From contig PHFL01000010.1 of assembly GCA_002794105.1 (NCBI GenBank), forward strand, positions 2,356-66,355: a stretch of 64,000 nt of DNA. The letters run 5' to 3'. This document shows, piece by piece, positions 57,101-64,000 of this stretch (the first letter of the stretch is position 1; every line of letters begins with the position of its first letter). The notes under the pieces are model-generated. The model was not told the origin of the DNA. It saw only the letters and a program-made list of their open reading frames with translations, and searched no databases. The position numbers and the translations under genes were made by a program. This DNA comes from Candidatus Thermochlorobacter aerophilus. Its GTDB lineage: Bacteria > Bacteroidota > Chlorobiia > Chlorobiales > Thermochlorobacteraceae.

Positions 57101-58230
57101 AAAACCGTAGGTTGGAATGCCGTGGCGGTTTCAAGCGAAGGGCGTGTAGGAATGCGCTTGCCAAACTCTCCATCGAGCGAGAGGAAAACAAATGCTGAAT
57201 TTGACATGCGATGGAGGTAGTGAGTAAGTTGTCCCCGAAGTGAATCGTACTTGATGCCAGAGGTTGTTTTGGCATAAAACAGCACAAAGTCGTTGGCATC
57301 GAAACGCTCATCATCTTCGCCAGAGACGAAAATGGCGCATTCTTGCAGGTCGTTAGGTTTAGGCGAGTTGATGCGCGTGTCTAATTCTTCCCCGCCATTT
57401 TGATAAATCTTGATGCGGCGCGGATTGACCGTCGCAAGGTTGATGCCAATTGATTCCAAGTAATTTCTATCGAGCCGATAGAGCCCCTCTTCACGAATTT
57501 CTAACTTGTAGAATCGACCGGAGCGTAGCACGCTTTGTGTAGCACCTGCATTTGCCGAATGCGTCGAAAATAAGTTGTAAGGCAAAGAATATGCTGAAAA
57601 TTTAGGCACCATATCAGCATTGATGATGCCAGAGAAAAACTCTTCAGGTGTTTGCGTGGGGGCAAGATTCAGGGGCGGTGAAGGAGCAGGTGCAAAAATA
57701 ACCTGCACAACAATGCGCGTAAACTTGGTAACACTGCGAGTGTCAGGATTGAAACGAAGCGGATAAAGAGAGAGAAAACAGACAAAAACACCGCGCAGAA
57801 CTTTCGGTGCAGAAACTTCAGCAAGCACAAAAGGCTGCCTGGAAAAATAATTTGGTGCAACCTTGTAAGTCCGCTCGTGCGTGCGTGCATTCTCTTGTGG
57901 AAAAGGTGCAAGAAGTGTATTAGGCAAAGTCTCGCTTTCTGCGGCAAGAATCTTAATTGCAGGTGTGGCATTTGAAGGCAAAGCAATTGGCACGGAGCGA
58001 AACGGCTGCATAGGTAAGCCAGTGCGGTGCGGGGCATGCAATGCTCCGAAGAAGGGAAGTTCAAGGTAAGGTTGGGTTTCTATGAAGTGCGTGCGTGGCG
58101 GTTGCCACTCGGGTCGGAATTCTAACGTGAGCCCTTGCTCGGAAGAGGCTATCAGGCGAAGGTCAGGAGATTGCGAGAAGGCATAAGGTGCAACAAGGCA
58201 AATACATACCAAACAGATGAAGGCTTGCAT
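54133..58230 (-). CDS. porU: Type IX secretion system C25-family peptidase, PorU-like
   Basis: 1365 residues with a signal peptide (FICLVCICLVAPYAFS). The catalytic C25 (gingipain-like) domain contains YLLLFGDGDWDYRDITGR, His866 in VINYIGHGNPSVWAAERI and the nucleophile Cys901 in CITATCDFGRNDD. The C-terminus has an Ig-like FlgD-type segment (YALNFPNPTRGPTSFFISHN, then GRLIKSLEH, DWDGRDEDGNELANGVYLYK), the usual T9SS-linked sorting fold. PorU cleaves C-terminal signals of T9SS cargo and attaches them at the surface. This length and layout match PorU better than a cargo gingipain, but a cargo protease is the alternative. Other por genes are not in the window. Confidence 0.85.
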   Translation of the reverse strand: MQAFICLVCICLVAPYAFSQSPDLRLIASSEQGLTLEFRPEWQPPRTHFIETQPYLELPFFGALHAPHRTGLPMQPFRSVPIALPSNATPAIKILAAESETLPNTLLAPFPQENARTHERTYKVAPNYFSRQPFVLAEVSAPKVLRGVFVCFLSLYPLRFNPDTRSVTKFTRIVVQVIFAPAPSPPLNLAPTQTPEEFFSGIINADMVPKFSAYSLPYNLFSTHSANAGATQSVLRSGRFYKLEIREEGLYRLDRNYLESIGINLATVNPRRIKIYQNGGEELDTRINSPKPNDLQECAIFVSGEDDERFDANDFVLFYAKTTSGIKYDSLRGQLTHYLHRMSNSAFVFLSLDGEFGKRIPTRPSLETATAFQPTVFQWLSFIENDRINFSNTGLNFFDSPLNASRNRATYQLSVAGIDRTRAVQLRAKLISATTANEAFALRESGTPIVERRTGITQNLDAYVFGSAVLIDQTFSANLIQGEQTNTQLEFFASSETSNLYPDWFELIYFRQFVAQNDFLKFNSLVGLTSAQAVRYQLSGFTATPTVWDITDLSNITRISGEASTSGIMVVQAESPRKYREYVAFSERTTFRRPASAQLIANQNLRSLASSSNPEAFPEYIIVYGADFRSEAERLARYRSDRARLGEQALRTVAVEVGQIYNEFSGGKQDFTAIRDFVKLLYDYAPPGRKPKYLLLFGDGDWDYRDITGRRYSKVPVFESEESLLELSFAATTDDFFVAVDGVDFLPDLAVGRFTVQSASEARLAVDKTIEYETSIEQGDWRNRVAFVADDGPNGNKPSDFNQFARDSENTIAAMRRVAPYINPVKIYASFFRAEAAAGGVRRPGAAREIITQLNRGVSVINYIGHGNPSVWAAERIFDPATSLPQLTNRERPTLCITATCDFGRNDDPNRQSGAEQMFVLPSGGASILIPTNRSIFITSGSAYPPLLFQRIFERDANQNPIPLGIALLRFKLDLFNAGDAEKFYLLGDPALRLCVGRTLAQLDSLNGIALPHSALIQLSALSRVTLSGSVRLPSGAVNTAFSGTAAISVFDAPRQAAADHEGRGVIDEFYDVQNALIYRGLAPVRNGRFRINFVVPKDISYDSVKTGKVSFYLWQEDTAPRNLFATASGSFEQFVATGTNPDAPIDTSGPNIRLYLNDPSFVSGGVVGAQPTLIAELSDESGINLTQGIGNALTLILNNDERNPILLNDFYQARSESFTEGEVRYTFAPLRDGDYTLRFKAWDSYNNSSEQELAFVVRNASKLHIKYALNFPNPTRGPTSFFISHNQAGEQVEVRIKIYTIAGRLIKSLEHTETSAPSLVRIDWDGRDEDGNELANGVYLYKVIFKHLLRNEQLETLEKLAIVR

Positions 58231-58303
58231 CTGAAGTGAGTACTAAAGAAGCAGTTGAAGATAGCTACACACGCAAAGCTATGTCAAGGGCAAATGAGGA
58301 ACA

Positions 58304-58708
58304 TTAGTCTTGTGGAATCGGGCGCCCCATTGCCTTGTAGATTTCTTCAATCTGTGCTTTGTTCTTTTGAGCCTCAGCGTGCATTGGCTCAAGCTCTAAC
58401 ACGCGGCGATACGCTTTCAGCGCTGGACGATACTTGATAGCAGGCGGCAAGGGTGCTGAAAAGGTCATGTAGTTTGCAAACTCCATGTAGGCTTTGATAA
58501 GCTCAGCTTTTTTTTCACTGGCTTTGCCACTTTCTTCAATCGCTTTGACTTTCGCATACAGCTCGTTTGCCTTTTTATCGGCACGCAGTGCAGCTTGCGT
58601 GGTGGAATCGACTTTGAACGATGTGGGTGCAGATTGAGCGTGGGCGCTAATGCCTTGTGTAAAAGCCAGAGCAACGCTAAGAAAAAGGATAGTCAGTATT
58701 TTGCGCAT
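58304..58708 (-). CDS. Small exported helical/TPR-like protein
   Basis: 134 residues from ATG 58708 (MRKILTILFLSVALAF), with a signal peptide ending near AHAQ. The mature part is helical and ends with a single TPR-like pair (YRPALKAYRRVLELEPMHAE, then KNKAQIEEIYKAMG). The frame stays open upstream to 58795, but that part is not signal-like. It may be a periplasmic adaptor; family unknown. It lies between the SH3-M48 protease (upstream) and porU (downstream, 73 bp). Confidence 0.75.
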   Translation of the reverse strand: MRKILTILFLSVALAFTQGISAHAQSAPTSFKVDSTTQAALRADKKANELYAKVKAIEESGKASEKKAELIKAYMEFANYMTFSAPLPPAIKYRPALKAYRRVLELEPMHAEAQKNKAQIEEIYKAMGRPIPQD

Positions 58709-58784
58709 CATAGAGCAAAGCAAAATTTGTTTGAAAAAAGCGTGAAGCATAAAGATAAGCATTTCTTGTGCCTTGAAAAAGAAA

Positions 58785-58814
58785 AGGCGCTGCATACTTA
58801 CCTGTGCATCGCCT
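58785..58814 (-). terminator. Intrinsic terminator after the M48 protease gene
   Basis: On the minus strand, AGGCG-A-TGCA ... TGCA-G-CGCCT stem with one mismatch and a 10-nt loop, followed by TTTCTTTTTC. It sits 18 bp after the M48 stop and separates it from the small exported gene. Confidence 0.5.
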
Positions 58815-58831
58815 CTATTCAGAAAAGTAAG

Positions 58832-60061
58832 CTAGCGGACGTAGCGCGCAAAGCGTTCTTTTAGCCGACCTTTAGTGGTTGGTTTGTAGTGTCTGGAAAC
58901 GAAGGCAGTGATTTGCTTGATACGTTCTCGGGCATCATCGGGTGCAAAGTATTCTGAACTGTATTTAGGTTCCTGCATCTTGGCTTGCTCAAGAGCCACA
59001 GTTTCACTGATGCGGACAATGCCGTAAGGGTCGTAGCCAGCTTGTGCGGCAAGAAAGGCGCCGTACCGGTCAGCTTCAAACTCATATTTCATCAGGCGTT
59101 TGCGCACTGCACGTTCGTAGGATTGTTCGGCAATTTCTTCGAGCTCTTGTTCACTTTCATCCATTTCTTCTTCCATTTCTTCTTCTAACTCGGCAAAGGC
59201 TTGAGCGGCTTTGATTTTAGTCATGCGTTTGGTGAGCTCTTCCATGCCATGGCGACGAACGACATGAGCAATTTCATGAGCGATGATGGCGGCAAGTTCA
59301 GACTCATCTTTGCAAGCACGGAGAGTGCCTTTGGTGAGAAAGATATAGCCACCCGGGCAAGCAAAACCATTGATGCTCTCATCGTTGAGAATGAAGACGC
59401 TGAAATCCCAGTCGTAGAACGGTGTCTGTTCGACAATTGCAGCACAAATCATATTGACATACTTGCAGAGGCGTGGGTCATTGACGAGACCGAATTCTGA
59501 AGCCAAGCGTGTGGCAATGCCTGCGCCAACTGCGACTTCGTTGAGACGGGCGTCATAGAGCGGCGGTTCCAGTCCGAGTGAGGCAAACGAAGCAGCTTGA
59601 CGCTGACCTTGAGATTGCAACTCTCGCATGAAGGCTCGGAACTCTGCTTCACTGAACTCATTAAAACTCTGGTCAAGAATCACGTCAAGATTTTTGTCGG
59701 TAAACTTCTTTGAGCGTTTGGCGAACCCTTTTACAGCGGCAGCAATAGCAGCGCGTGAAGCCTGCGCAGAGCTCCACTTGGTTAGCACTCTCGTGCTGGG
59801 CAATTGTTTTTCTTGCAAGCAATTTTCGGCAATCCATCCTCTCGTTTTCTTATCGGGCAACTGCACTTTTACCCAGCGGTTGCTTTTTTCGAGCATAACC
59901 AGCTCAGTGTTGGCATTGAGCGTGGCAATAAGTCTGTAGTATGAGCCAGCACCATCGCGCACCTGGCTATTGTCGCGCTTAGTATAGACTTTCTGTGCAA
60001 AAACTGTACTCGAGGCAAGAAAGAAAAGTACCAAAATAGAGAACAGCCGATGAGTACGCAT
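58832..60061 (-). CDS. Exported SH3-M48 zinc metalloprotease
   Basis: About 409 residues from ATG 60061 (MRTHRLFSILVLFF), with a signal peptide ending TVFAQ. A bacterial SH3 domain comes first (SQVRDGAGSYYRLIATLNAN, then RWVKVQLPDKKTRGWI). An M48 peptidase domain follows, with zinc motif AAIIAHEIAHVVRRHG and the third ligand in YEFEADRYGAFLAAQAGYDP. An acidic Glu-rich stretch (EELEEEMEEEMDESEQELEE) sits between these motifs. BepA/LoiP-like periplasmic proteases with this layout clear misfolded outer-membrane proteins. An in-frame ATG at 60172 overlaps the upstream stop (ATGA) and would add 37 residues before the signal; translational coupling may use it. Confidence 0.88.
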   Translation of the reverse strand: MRTHRLFSILVLFFLASSTVFAQKVYTKRDNSQVRDGAGSYYRLIATLNANTELVMLEKSNRWVKVQLPDKKTRGWIAENCLQEKQLPSTRVLTKWSSAQASRAAIAAAVKGFAKRSKKFTDKNLDVILDQSFNEFSEAEFRAFMRELQSQGQRQAASFASLGLEPPLYDARLNEVAVGAGIATRLASEFGLVNDPRLCKYVNMICAAIVEQTPFYDWDFSVFILNDESINGFACPGGYIFLTKGTLRACKDESELAAIIAHEIAHVVRRHGMEELTKRMTKIKAAQAFAELEEEMEEEMDESEQELEEIAEQSYERAVRKRLMKYEFEADRYGAFLAAQAGYDPYGIVRISETVALEQAKMQEPKYSSEYFAPDDARERIKQITAFVSRHYKPTTKGRLKERFARYVR

Positions 60062-60168
60062 GACGACCATGAGCATTTGAAGTTTGAGGAAGATGTTTTC
60101 CTGAAAACCACGGCAAAACACTTCTACGAAAGCCAATGCACAGAATTGTGCGCCAACGCACGAGTTTG

Positions 60169-61548
60169 TCATGAGGGCAGGCTAAGATATTGCGCCATGT
60201 CCCACGATTTGACTGAGCTGTCAGCGCCAGAAGAGTAGAGTGTGCGTCCGTCGTCCGAAAATCTCACGCAAGTGGCTTTGCCTTTACCAGATTGATGGGC
60301 ATGTGCGGCAATAACTTCTAATTTGCGGCACGATTGCGCGGCATAGACGCGTACAAATCCATCGGCATTAGCAGTGGCAAAGATATTGCCTTTGGGGCTG
60401 AAAGCCACACAGGTGATGGTCATTGGTTCCGGTTCAATGGTGCGGACGCTGCCCGTGGTGATATGCGTCAGTTTCACGATGCGGTCTTCACCTGCCGAAA
60501 GTACCCAATCGCCATAAGTGCTCATTGTCAGTAGGCGTCGGCGGTGCAGACCAATGTTTTTGAGCTGACCGTCGCGCCAGTTCCAGACCATCACTTGTTG
60601 GTCGTTGGTGAAAGCAATGTGTCGGTCATCGCTGGTAAAGACGGCGGCATAAATTGGGAAAGCAATACCCATGCGAGTGCGCACAAGCTCACCCGTTTCG
60701 GTATTCCAAATTTTTGCCGTCTTATCCCAGCTAGATGTAACCAGCAGCTTGCCATCATGGCTGAAATTGACGCAAGTGATAACGCTCTGGTGAGCATCAA
60801 TGGTACGTGTGAGTTTGAGCAAGTTATCCTTAAACTCAAAGAAGTGAAGCTGACCCTTCATAGTGCCCAGCGCAAGCCAGTTGCCAAATGCGGCAAGTGA
60901 GACGGCGGTGCTATCGGCATAGAGCAGGGTGGCCTCTTGCGGTCGATTTGGGAACCAGCCAACAATACCGCGGTGACTGGCAACAGCGGCAAGCATCTTA
61001 CCTTGCTCAAGCAAAGCAATCGATTGTGTAACGGCAGTGGTGCGGTAAATCTCATCGGCAAGTGTCAGTGTAGGGGTTTCAGGTGGTGGTGAAGCCTTGC
61101 CAAACTCCTCTGGGTTGACAAAGCGCCAGAAGAGGGAAATAACAGCCATTACAAAAAGCAAAACGAAAACTAGCGGGCGAACACGCGAGCGGGTGCCAAA
61201 TTTTTCATTCCACGCTTGAATGTCCTCCATGCGTGAGACATATTCACTGTAGGAAGTGCCGTCGTAGCCAGCTTTGGTCGCAAAGGCAACAGCTTCAGCA
61301 AGATGCTGTTTGTAGAGTTCGTCATATTGACGGCGCTTTTGCTCATCGAGCAAAATGTTCTTGGCTTCGTTGAGCCGTTGGGCGCGCCGCTCAAGTCTTT
61401 CTCGCTCACGGGCAGACAGATTGGGAAATTTGTCTGGATGCGTTTCCTTGATAAGATTTTTGTAAGCGGCACGAATTTCTTCCGCAGTCGCATTTGGCGT
61501 GAGACCAAGTTCTGCATAAAGGTCAATGAAACGGTTACGCATGTTCAT
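60169..61548 (-). CDS. Membrane-anchored J-domain / WD40 protein (copy 2)
   Basis: 459 residues. An N-terminal J-domain (about 7-75) with intact HPD (LIKETHPDKFPNL) and QRLNEAKNILLDEQKRRQYD. A basic stretch RSRVRP then precedes one membrane span (LVFVLLFVMAVISLFW, about 124-141). WD40 repeats fill the rest, about seven blades, clearest in VNFSHDGKLLVTSSWDKTAK and VAFSPKGNIFATANADGFVR. The positive-inside rule puts the J-domain in the cytoplasm and the propeller in the periplasm. J-domains recruit DnaK; the propeller would bind a ligand or protein. Paralogous to the 62589-63962 gene. It follows ldhA by 33 bp, and its stop overlaps the possible upstream start of the M48 protease. Confidence 0.85.
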   Translation of the reverse strand: MNMRNRFIDLYAELGLTPNATAEEIRAAYKNLIKETHPDKFPNLSARERERLERRAQRLNEAKNILLDEQKRRQYDELYKQHLAEAVAFATKAGYDGTSYSEYVSRMEDIQAWNEKFGTRSRVRPLVFVLLFVMAVISLFWRFVNPEEFGKASPPPETPTLTLADEIYRTTAVTQSIALLEQGKMLAAVASHRGIVGWFPNRPQEATLLYADSTAVSLAAFGNWLALGTMKGQLHFFEFKDNLLKLTRTIDAHQSVITCVNFSHDGKLLVTSSWDKTAKIWNTETGELVRTRMGIAFPIYAAVFTSDDRHIAFTNDQQVMVWNWRDGQLKNIGLHRRRLLTMSTYGDWVLSAGEDRIVKLTHITTGSVRTIEPEPMTITCVAFSPKGNIFATANADGFVRVYAAQSCRKLEVIAAHAHQSGKGKATCVRFSDDGRTLYSSGADSSVKSWDMAQYLSLPS

Positions 61549-61581
61549 AGCTATTCTCCTTCGTGCAGCGTTGAGAAAAGT

Positions 61582-62592
61582 TCAGGAAACAAGTTGCAAG
61601 TTCGAGGTTAATTCGTTTGGACTTTCCGCGCCATTTGCCCAAGCATCAATGCTTTCAAATGTTGTCTGCGCAATGTTGCGCAGCGCTGTATCGGTCAAGA
61701 ACGCCTGATGACTGGTAATAAGCACATTCGGAAAAGAAAGAAGCTGGGCAAGAATTTCGTCTTTCAACACCGTGCTGGAGCGGTCGTAGAAAAAGATGCC
61801 TGTCTCTTCCTCATAGACATCTAAGCCTAAGTATCCAATTTTGCCAGAGCGCAACGCATCAAGCACATCAACCGTCTTGACCAGCTTGCCGCGACTGGTA
61901 TTGATAAGCATAACGCCATGACGCATCTTGGCGATGGATTTCTCATTGATGATGTGATACGTCTCAGGCGTTAGTGGAAGATGCAGCGTGATGATGTGGC
62001 TCTCTTGAAAGAGTGTGTCAAGGTCAACATACTGCAAGCCATACAGTTCAGTAAGTTGAGCATTGGGATACAGGTCGTAGCCGAGTAGGTGGCAGCCAAA
62101 TCCATGCAAGATTTTGGCAACTACTGCACCAATTTTGCCTGTGCCAATGATGCCAACCGTCTTCCCGTTCATATCAAAGCCGACGAGTCCGGTCAGAGAA
62201 AAATTTAAATCTCGCACGCGGTGATGAGCACGTATGAGCTTACGATTGAGCGTCAGCATCAGCGCAACCGTGTGTTCTGCGACGGCATACGGCGAATAAG
62301 CCGGCACATTCGCTACACGCATGCCCAGCTCACGAGCTTTGGCAAGGTCGATATGATTAAACCCAGCCGAACGCAAAGCAATATACTTGATGCCAAACGA
62401 AGCCAGCTTTTCTAAAACCGGTGCAGACCCATCGTCATTGACAAACAAAGACACGACATCAGCGCCTCTGGCTAATTCAACCGTCTCGAGAGAAAGTTGC
62501 AGTTTGAGAAAGTTAAGTTCATGTCGATTTTGAGCCGCTTGAATGAGAAATTCGCGCTCAAAGGTATGCGAGTCAAAAAAAGTAACTTTCAT
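61582..62592 (-). CDS. ldhA: D-lactate dehydrogenase (2-hydroxyacid dehydrogenase family)
   Basis: 336 residues from ATG 62592 (MKVTFFDSHTFEREF). Catalytic Arg region ALRSAGFNHIDL, Rossmann loop GIIGTGKIGAVVAKI, catalytic Glu near YLGLDVYEEETGIFFYDRSS and the His in ITSHQAFLTDTAL. These match E. coli LdhA-type fermentative D-lactate dehydrogenase closely, rather than phosphoglycerate or hydroxypyruvate dehydrogenases. Its ATG overlaps the stop of the upstream J-domain/WD40 gene (ATGA), so translation is probably coupled. It is embedded between two paralogous membrane chaperone-like genes, an unusual setting. Confidence 0.9.
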   Translation of the reverse strand: MKVTFFDSHTFEREFLIQAAQNRHELNFLKLQLSLETVELARGADVVSLFVNDDGSAPVLEKLASFGIKYIALRSAGFNHIDLAKARELGMRVANVPAYSPYAVAEHTVALMLTLNRKLIRAHHRVRDLNFSLTGLVGFDMNGKTVGIIGTGKIGAVVAKILHGFGCHLLGYDLYPNAQLTELYGLQYVDLDTLFQESHIITLHLPLTPETYHIINEKSIAKMRHGVMLINTSRGKLVKTVDVLDALRSGKIGYLGLDVYEEETGIFFYDRSSTVLKDEILAQLLSFPNVLITSHQAFLTDTALRNIAQTTFESIDAWANGAESPNELTSNLQLVS

Positions 62593-63962
62593 GGGTGTAG
62601 TGTGTTTGATGATTGAGCACTCGAGATACTTAAAAATTCGTTGGGCAACTGCCAAACTCGTATTGCAGAGTCTTCACCAGCCGAATACAGCATGTTTCCA
62701 TCGTGTGAAAAGCGCACCATGAGCGCCTTGCCTAAGTGCGCATTCCAAGTGTGAATGAGCCGAAAGGCTTCTGTATCATATAACCGCAGTCGTCCATCGG
62801 CATTGCTGGTCACGAGAAAACGATAATCTGGGCTGTAGGTCATGGAGGTAATTTGTCCAGATTCCTGCCCAAGATGTTTTGCGGCGCCCGTTATGCGATG
62901 AGTTTGTCGAATCTCGCCACCTTCACTGGCGGAAGCAATCCAAGTCGGTGAGCAACAGACATGCAAAATTTTATCACGATGCAGTGTCAGGCGGCGTGTG
63001 GCTCCATTTTTCCACAGCCAAGTGCGTAGCCAGCGGTCGTCTGCAAACGCAATCAGGTTTCCGTCGGGCGAATACGCCACAGAGAGAATATCTTTTCCAC
63101 TGGGAACGAAAGAGCGTTCGGGCGTTTGGCTGTGCCAATTCCATACCTTGATGGTTTGGTCAAGTGCGCATGATGCAAAGCGTGTGTAGTCAGGCGAAAA
63201 GGCAAGTGTGTGGATGCTGCGCTGATGTGCCGAAAGAATTTTTGGCGCCACAGCAGAATCGCCGAATTTGCCTAAAGCAAGTTGAGTGTTTGAAGATGCC
63301 ACAAAGTGCCCATCTTGCGAAACCGCAAAAGTATTGGCAGTGAAGGGCAAAGTGTATCGGGCAACGCACTGACGGGTTTCAGGGTGCCATGCTTCGATGG
63401 TGTTCGATTCAGCAGGAAGAATGTAGAGCAGTTGGTCTTTGTCTGAAAGTGCAAATGCACGCAGTGGCGACGCAGTGCGAAGTTCAGCAAAGGGTTGCGA
63501 AAGAGTGAAAATCGGTTCAGCTTCAGCAATGCGAACAATGCCGCCTTTTGTCATTGCGCCGCGCCAAACCAGACCTACTAACGCAAAAAAAATATAGGCG
63601 AAGCCAATTCCGAAAAGAATTGCTCCCAAGTTGATGTTGCAATTTGGCACTGTAAAGCGCACAGAACGGTATGAGGCGTTGTATGACGATGAAGTCGAGC
63701 GAGAAGAATTTTGCCGCTTTATGCGCCAGTATAGCTCGTCGTAAGCACGCCGTTGCGCCGGCGAGAGCAAAGTTTCTTTGGCTTGATTGAGCAAGCGAGC
63801 TTGTTCTTCGGCAGCCTCACGCGCCTTGGGGGAAAGATGCTGCATCGTATCTGGATGCACCGCCTTAATGCGCTCAATGTATGCACGACGAATGTCCTCA
63901 TCCGTAGCTGTCGGTGGCACCCCCAACACCGCATACAAATCCAAGAAATCTCTTGGCAACAT
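62589..63962 (-). CDS. Membrane-anchored J-domain / WD40 protein (copy 1)
   Basis: 457 residues. The J-domain (about 5-72) has HPD in RIKAVHPDTMQHL and LLNQAKETLLSPAQRRAYDE. A Ser/Arg-rich linker is followed by one membrane span (LGAILFGIGFAYIFFALVGLVW, about 112-133). The C-terminal ~310 residues form about seven WD40 blades (LAFSPDYTRFASCALDQTIK, VAYSPDGNLIAFADD, MVRFSHDGNMLYSAGEDSAI). The linker charge predicts the J-domain inside and the propeller outside. It is a paralog of the 60169-61548 gene: both end in a LYS(A/S)G-D-S segment and share the fused layout. It heads the minus-strand run in this window and is translationally coupled to ldhA. Confidence 0.85.
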   Translation of the reverse strand: MLPRDFLDLYAVLGVPPTATDEDIRRAYIERIKAVHPDTMQHLSPKAREAAEEQARLLNQAKETLLSPAQRRAYDELYWRIKRQNSSRSTSSSYNASYRSVRFTVPNCNINLGAILFGIGFAYIFFALVGLVWRGAMTKGGIVRIAEAEPIFTLSQPFAELRTASPLRAFALSDKDQLLYILPAESNTIEAWHPETRQCVARYTLPFTANTFAVSQDGHFVASSNTQLALGKFGDSAVAPKILSAHQRSIHTLAFSPDYTRFASCALDQTIKVWNWHSQTPERSFVPSGKDILSVAYSPDGNLIAFADDRWLRTWLWKNGATRRLTLHRDKILHVCCSPTWIASASEGGEIRQTHRITGAAKHLGQESGQITSMTYSPDYRFLVTSNADGRLRLYDTEAFRLIHTWNAHLGKALMVRFSHDGNMLYSAGEDSAIRVWQLPNEFLSISSAQSSNTLHP

Positions 63963-64000
63963 ATCCTACTCCTTTCACAATAAGCAGTGCAAAGACTGCA

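Overview
The window is about 64 kb of ordinary bacterial chromosome of moderate GC content. It is densely packed, with about 50 genes on both strands, and many genes overlap by the 4-nt ATGA or stop-stop arrangement. Several features point to the Chlorobiota/Bacteroidota (FCB) group: a large GcpE/IspG of about 700 residues with the plant/Bacteroidota-type insert, a type IX secretion PorU-like C25 peptidase, a DUF3078 outer-membrane protein, and composite 'HAERSEAS / MLNEVKHP' palindromic repeats. A CruA/CruP-type lycopene cyclase narrows this to a green-sulfur-bacterial relative, for example a Chloroherpeton/Thermochlorobacter-like lineage. That assignment is inferred from gene families, not from a marker tree. 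No rRNA, tRNA, insertion sequence, prophage or CRISPR array was seen.

Layout. 1-6.5 kb: 3' part of coaX, pgsA, a small Cys-rich protein, a WbpA-type UDP-sugar dehydrogenase, a ~550-bp stretch with a possible gene relic, ispG, a SAM methyltransferase broken at an A7 run, and an FtsB/DivIC-like septum protein. 6.6-12.6 kb: a lipoprotein, a repeat-bearing intergenic region, a YghO-like acetyltransferase, an MqnE-like protein without radical-SAM cysteines, a CruA/CruP cyclase and a class C beta-lactamase-fold hydrolase. 12.6-20.9 kb: LiaF-like and PspC envelope-stress proteins, recR, an exported helix-hairpin-helix/beta-barrel protein, trigger factor, yggS, engB and purA. 20.9-26.7 kb, minus strand: fasciclin lipoprotein, RimJ-like acetyltransferase, yqeY, panB, rpsO, argS, DUF3078. 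26.9-38.6 kb: hybrid histidine kinase, SLC13 transporter, alaS, gcvT, comB, ftsK. 38.7-54 kb: clpC, a TPR protein, aroE, a CCA-adding enzyme, a repeat array, uvrA, an outer-membrane protein, a metallophosphoesterase, glgP, tsaC. 54-64 kb, all minus strand: porU, a small exported helical protein, an SH3-M48 protease, and two membrane-anchored J-domain/WD40 proteins flanking a D-lactate dehydrogenase.

Most genes are housekeeping: translation (alaS, argS, rpsO, tsaC, cca), proteostasis (tig, clpC), division (ftsB-like, ftsK), repair (uvrA, recR) and cofactor or isoprenoid synthesis (coaX, panB, ispG). The most unusual content is the 58.8-64 kb cluster, where two paralogous proteins each join a cytoplasmic J-domain to a predicted periplasmic beta-propeller across one membrane span. 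The first is translationally coupled to ldhA, and a secreted SH3-M48 protease follows the second. Also notable are the MqnE-like protein lacking its iron-sulfur motif, the methyltransferase frameshift at A7, and a 15-bp perfect inverted repeat spanning the comB-ftsK gap whose right arm contains the likely ftsK start codon.
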